A stretch of DNA of 7,021 nucleotides from JBGPBY01 sp041481485 (lineage in GTDB: Bacteria > Acidobacteriota > Terriglobia > 20CM-2-55-15): positions 1 through 7,021 of the forward strand of contig JBGPBY010000391.1 of NCBI GenBank assembly GCA_041481485.1, in the 5' to 3' direction. The translations under genes and the position numbers were made by a program. Under the pieces are notes generated by a model. That model worked only from the letters and a program-made list of their open reading frames with translations. It was not told the origin of the DNA and searched no databases. Shown here one piece after another: positions 4,161 through 7,021 of the stretch. Every line of letters starts with the position of its first letter. Position 1 is the stretch's first letter.

Positions 4161-6974
4161 GCTCAGAAGTCTGTAGTTGCAACAATTTCAGCCGTATCGT
4201 TCATCCTGAATGGAGAGACTGTAGTCGCCGGTGCCGACAAGACCATTCTCCAGATTGCCGATGAGCGTGGCCTTGAGATTCCCCGCCTCTGCTACATGGA
4301 AGGCATGAGAGCGGACGGCAACTGCCGCACCTGCATGGTGGAGGTGAAGGGCGAGCGCGTGCTTGCGCCGTCCTGCTGCCGCTATCCCAGGGACGGTATG
4401 GAGGTCACGACCAACAGCGCGAGGGCGGTGGCCAGCCAGAAAATGTCACTCGAGTTGCTGCTGTCGGATGTTCCGGAGACCGCATACACGCGGAACTCGG
4501 AACTCGACTTCTGGGCAAAGAAGCTGGCGGTCGGCAAGCCGCGTTTCAAAGCGCGTCATCAACCGGTTGAAGACCTTTCGCATCCGGCCATGGCTGTCCA
4601 CCTCGACGCGTGCATTCAGTGCAACCGCTGCGTGCGGGCATGCCGCGAAGAGCAGGTGAATGACGTAATCGGTTATGCCTTCCGTGGCGGGGAATCGAAA
4701 ATCGTGTTCGATCTCGACGATCAGATGGGCGATTCCACATGCGTCGCCTGCGGCGAGTGTGTGCAGGCGTGCCCGACCGGCGCGTTGATGCCGGCGCGCA
4801 ATGCCGCGCTGGAAGCGCCCGATAAGCAGGTCGATTCGGTATGTCCATACTGCGGCATTGGGTGCCAGTTGACCTACAACATCAAGGACAACAAGATTCT
4901 GTACGTGCAGGGCAAAGACGGGCCGGCGAACTCGAGCCGCCTGTGCGTCAAGGGGCGTTATGGTTTCGACTACGTGCAGCACAAACATCGGCTGGCCACG
5001 CCTCTGATTCGCAAGCCCGGAATACCCAAGCACAAAGACTTCGTCGTCGATCCCGACAACTGGCGCGAGATTTTCCGCGAGGCGACATGGGAAGAAGCGT
5101 TGGACGCCGCCGCTAAAGGATTCCGCGAAATTCGCGACGCCTACGGAAAGCGCTCGCTTGCGGGATTTGGTTCCGCCAAGTGCACCAACGAAGAAGCCTA
5201 TCTCTTCCAGAAACTGATCCGCACCGGTTTTGGTTCCAACAACGTCGATCACTGTACCCGCTTGTGCCATGCGTCCAGCGTCGCGGCGTTGATGGAAGGC
5301 ATCAATTCCGGCGCAGTTTCAAATCAGGTGCGCGACGTGGCAAACGCGGAAGTGATGTTCGTTATCGGAGCGAACCCCACGGTGAACCATCCTGTCGGCG
5401 CTACCTGGATCAAGAACGCGGCGAAGGCTGGAGTGAAATTGATTCTCGCCGATCCTCGCCGCAGCGACCTGGGCCGCCACGCCACCTATTATCTGCAGTT
5501 CAATCCGGACACCGACGTCGCGCTCCTAAACGCCATGCTCTACGTCATTGTTGAAGAAGGACTGGTGGATGAGGCTTTCATTCGGGATCGCACGTCCGGT
5601 TACGACGCGCTGGCGGAAAACGTGAAAAAGTTTTCTCCGGAAATAATGGCGCCCATCTGCGGGATTGATGCCCGGACGATTCGTGAGGTCGCCCGGCTAT
5701 ACGCCACCTCAAAGGCGTCAATGATCCTTTGGGGAATGGGAATTTCCCAGCACATTCACGGCACGGACAACGCTCGCTGCCTGATCGCATTGGCACTCTC
5801 GACAGGACAAATTGGCAAGCCGGGATCGGGTCTGCATCCTCTGCGCGGACAAAACAATGTGCAGGGAGCATCGGACTCCGGCTTGATCCCGATGTTCTAT
5901 CCCGACTATCAGCGGGTGGCGGCGCCGCGCGCGCGGCAGCGTTTCGAGAAGCTGTGGGGCATGCCTCTCGATCCGGATCCCGGTCTCACGGTCGTTGAGA
6001 TAATCAACGCTGCCAAAAAACACGACATTCGCGGCATGTTCGTGATGGGTGAAAACCCGGCGATGTCCGATCCGGATGTGGATCATGCGCGCGAGGCGAT
6101 CGCGACTCTCGATCATCTGGTCGTGCAGGATATTTTTCTCACGGAGACGGCGTATCTTGCCGACGTCGTACTTGCCGCGACTGCCTGGCCCGAGAAAGTC
6201 GGTACCGTTACGAACACCGACCGCATGGTGCAGTTGGGACGCAAGGCCATCGAGCCACCGGACGATGCAAGGGAAGACTTCTGGATTCTCAACGAATTGG
6301 CTCGGCGACTCGGCGTGGACTGGAACTACGCGCATCCTCGCGATGTCTTCAATGAAATGCGCCAGTGCATGGATTCCATCGCGGGCATTACCTGGGATCG
6401 CCTGGAACGGGAATCGTCCGTTACTTATCCGTGCGTCAAAGAGGGCGACCCGGGCGACCCTGTGGTCTTCATTGAGAATTTTCCGACCGAGTCCGGGCGT
6501 GCAAAATTTGTGGCTGCCGACCTCATTCATGCGGCGGAGCAGCCGGACGCGGAGTATCCAGTGGTGCTCATCACCGGTCGTCAGCTCGAACATTGGCATA
6601 CGGGCTCGATGACGCGGCGTGCTTCGGCACTCGACTCCATTGAACCGGAACCTGTGGTGTCGATACACCCGCTCGATCTCGCAGCGCTGGATGTGGAACC
6701 CGGCGGAACGATCACCGTCCAATCGCGCCGCGGTGAGATCTCTCTCTACGCTCGCGCTGATGATGGGACGCCGCGTGGCGTGGTCTTTGTCCCTTTCTGC
6801 TTTTACGAGGCCGCGGCGAACATGCTCACGAACCCCGCGCTTGATCCGTTCGGGAAAATTCCCGAGTTCAAATACTGTGCGGTCAAGCTGAAGAAGGGCG
6901 GGACTCTTTCGAAGCACCTAAGTTTCGGTGGTGGCGTCCTGCTGCCCGAGCGTCCGCCCGAGCCCGTACGGTAA
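4158..6974 (+). CDS. fdhA: NAD-dependent formate dehydrogenase alpha (catalytic) subunit, Mo/W-bis-MGD
   Basis: A 938-residue catalytic subunit that oxidises formate to CO2 in the cytoplasm and passes electrons to the fused beta subunit encoded just upstream. The N-terminus has a NuoG-like [2Fe-2S] domain (C45, C56, C59, and C73 or C74). Two ferredoxin-type [4Fe-4S] motifs follow: C152/155/158/162 and C195/198/201/205. The molybdopterin oxidoreductase body starts with its own [4Fe-4S] site C229/C232/C236/C263, followed by the conserved Lys in CVKG. The metal ligand is C370 with H371 in DHCTRLCHASSV, encoded by TGC and so not selenocysteine. R563 in RGQNNVQGASD is 193 residues later, the same spacing as Cys140/Arg333 of E. 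coli FDH-H counted with selenocysteine at 140. The C-terminal dinucleotide-binding domain (about 800-912) includes ITGRQLEHWHTGSMTRR. No Cys lies between 74 and 152, so the His/Cys3 cluster of NuoG is absent. Length is close to FdsA/FDH1-alpha proteins. Whether Mo or W is used cannot be read from the sequence. Confidence 0.95.
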   Translation: MAQKSVVATISAVSFILNGETVVAGADKTILQIADERGLEIPRLCYMEGMRADGNCRTCMVEVKGERVLAPSCCRYPRDGMEVTTNSARAVASQKMSLELLLSDVPETAYTRNSELDFWAKKLAVGKPRFKARHQPVEDLSHPAMAVHLDACIQCNRCVRACREEQVNDVIGYAFRGGESKIVFDLDDQMGDSTCVACGECVQACPTGALMPARNAALEAPDKQVDSVCPYCGIGCQLTYNIKDNKILYVQGKDGPANSSRLCVKGRYGFDYVQHKHRLATPLIRKPGIPKHKDFVVDPDNWREIFREATWEEALDAAAKGFREIRDAYGKRSLAGFGSAKCTNEEAYLFQKLIRTGFGSNNVDHCTRLCHASSVAALMEGINSGAVSNQVRDVANAEVMFVIGANPTVNHPVGATWIKNAAKAGVKLILADPRRSDLGRHATYYLQFNPDTDVALLNAMLYVIVEEGLVDEAFIRDRTSGYDALAENVKKFSPEIMAPICGIDARTIREVARLYATSKASMILWGMGISQHIHGTDNARCLIALALSTGQIGKPGSGLHPLRGQNNVQGASDSGLIPMFYPDYQRVAAPRARQRFEKLWGMPLDPDPGLTVVEIINAAKKHDIRGMFVMGENPAMSDPDVDHAREAIATLDHLVVQDIFLTETAYLADVVLAATAWPEKVGTVTNTDRMVQLGRKAIEPPDDAREDFWILNELARRLGVDWNYAHPRDVFNEMRQCMDSIAGITWDRLERESSVTYPCVKEGDPGDPVVFIENFPTESGRAKFVAADLIHAAEQPDAEYPVVLITGRQLEHWHTGSMTRRASALDSIEPEPVVSIHPLDLAALDVEPGGTITVQSRRGEISLYARADDGTPRGVVFVPFCFYEAAANMLTNPALDPFGKIPEFKYCAVKLKKGGTLSKHLSFGGGVLLPERPPEPVR

Positions 6975-6975
6975 T

Positions 6976-6998
6976 AAATTGGGGACAGAGAGCAATTT
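6976..6998. repeat. short inverted repeat with GGGGACAG core
   Basis: AAATTG (6976-6981) is an inverted match to CAATTT (6993-6998) around GGGGACAGAGAG (core from 6981). It begins one base after the alpha-subunit stop codon. From memory, AATTGGGGACAGAG-type sequences recur between genes in many bacterial genomes, often near REP-associated (Y1) transposases, so this may be one end of such an element. It is too AT-rich in the stem and lacks a T-tract, so it is a poor intrinsic terminator. The window ends 23 bases later. Confidence 0.45.
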
Positions 6999-7021
6999 CT
7001 CGGCGCAACACCAGGCATACC

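Noticed and set aside
5265..5267. Selenocysteine at the formate dehydrogenase active site
   Set aside because: The codon for residue 370 is TGC, an ordinary cysteine, and no TGA is in frame.
4446..5270. Minus-strand 274-residue open frame
   Set aside because: It is antisense to the iron-sulfur and active-site region of the alpha subunit; no recognisable protein.
5919..5940. GC-rich near-palindromic stretch in the alpha gene
   Set aside because: It encodes an in-frame Ala/Arg-rich segment with normal codon use; no sign of regulatory function.
5718..6917. Minus-strand 399-residue open frame
   Set aside because: Long but antisense to the conserved catalytic and C-terminal parts of the alpha subunit; composition reflects the opposite-strand codons.

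Overview
The window carries a divergent pair of redox-enzyme operons from a GC-rich bacterium. It is flanked on the left by a tandem-repeat/mobile-type sequence and on the right by a short dispersed-repeat-like motif. No rRNA, tRNA or other taxonomic marker is present. The base composition, dense gene packing, GTG start and long-unit tandem repeat would suit a large soil or sediment genome (for example Acidobacteriota or a proteobacterium), but that is only a guess.

Layout. Positions 1-265 hold two complete 126-bp tandem repeat units plus the start of a third, running to within about 20 bp of the stop codon of the first gene. On the minus strand, read leftwards from about 2304, is a two-gene operon. 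It contains a small MoaD/ThiS-family sulfur-carrier protein (2050-2304) and, 11 bp downstream, an aldehyde:ferredoxin oxidoreductase (AOR) family tungstopterin enzyme (284-2038). The AOR keeps all four Fe-S cysteines and the pterin motifs but stops right after its 'RGW' motif, beside the repeat. A 129-bp divergent intergenic region (2305-2433) contains a good imperfect inverted repeat, a candidate operator.

On the plus strand is an NAD-dependent formate dehydrogenase of the two-subunit type. The beta subunit (2434-4158) is a NuoE-NuoF fusion with [2Fe-2S], FMN/NAD and [4Fe-4S] sites. The alpha subunit (GTG start at 4158, ending 6974) has a NuoG-like iron-sulfur N-terminus and a bis-MGD molybdo/tungsto-enzyme body with an active-site cysteine. 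Their coding regions overlap by one base. The 574 + 938 residue architecture and many motifs match what I remember of the tungsten-containing FDH1 of Methylorubrum (Methylobacterium) extorquens.

How the genes may work together. Formate oxidised at the Mo/W centre of alpha sends electrons through the alpha [4Fe-4S]/[2Fe-2S] clusters to FMN in beta and on to NAD+. The reaction is potentially reversible as CO2 reduction. The AOR interconverts aldehydes and carboxylic acids, and its MoaD-like neighbour probably supplies dithiolene sulfur for pterin synthesis. Both enzymes use bis-pterin Mo/W cofactors. The locus may therefore be a tungsten-linked C1/aldehyde oxidation module (aldehyde or formaldehyde to acid or formate, then formate to CO2 + NADH); this is inference. 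No ferredoxin, FAD subunit, FdhD/FdsC chaperone or metal transporter lies within the window.
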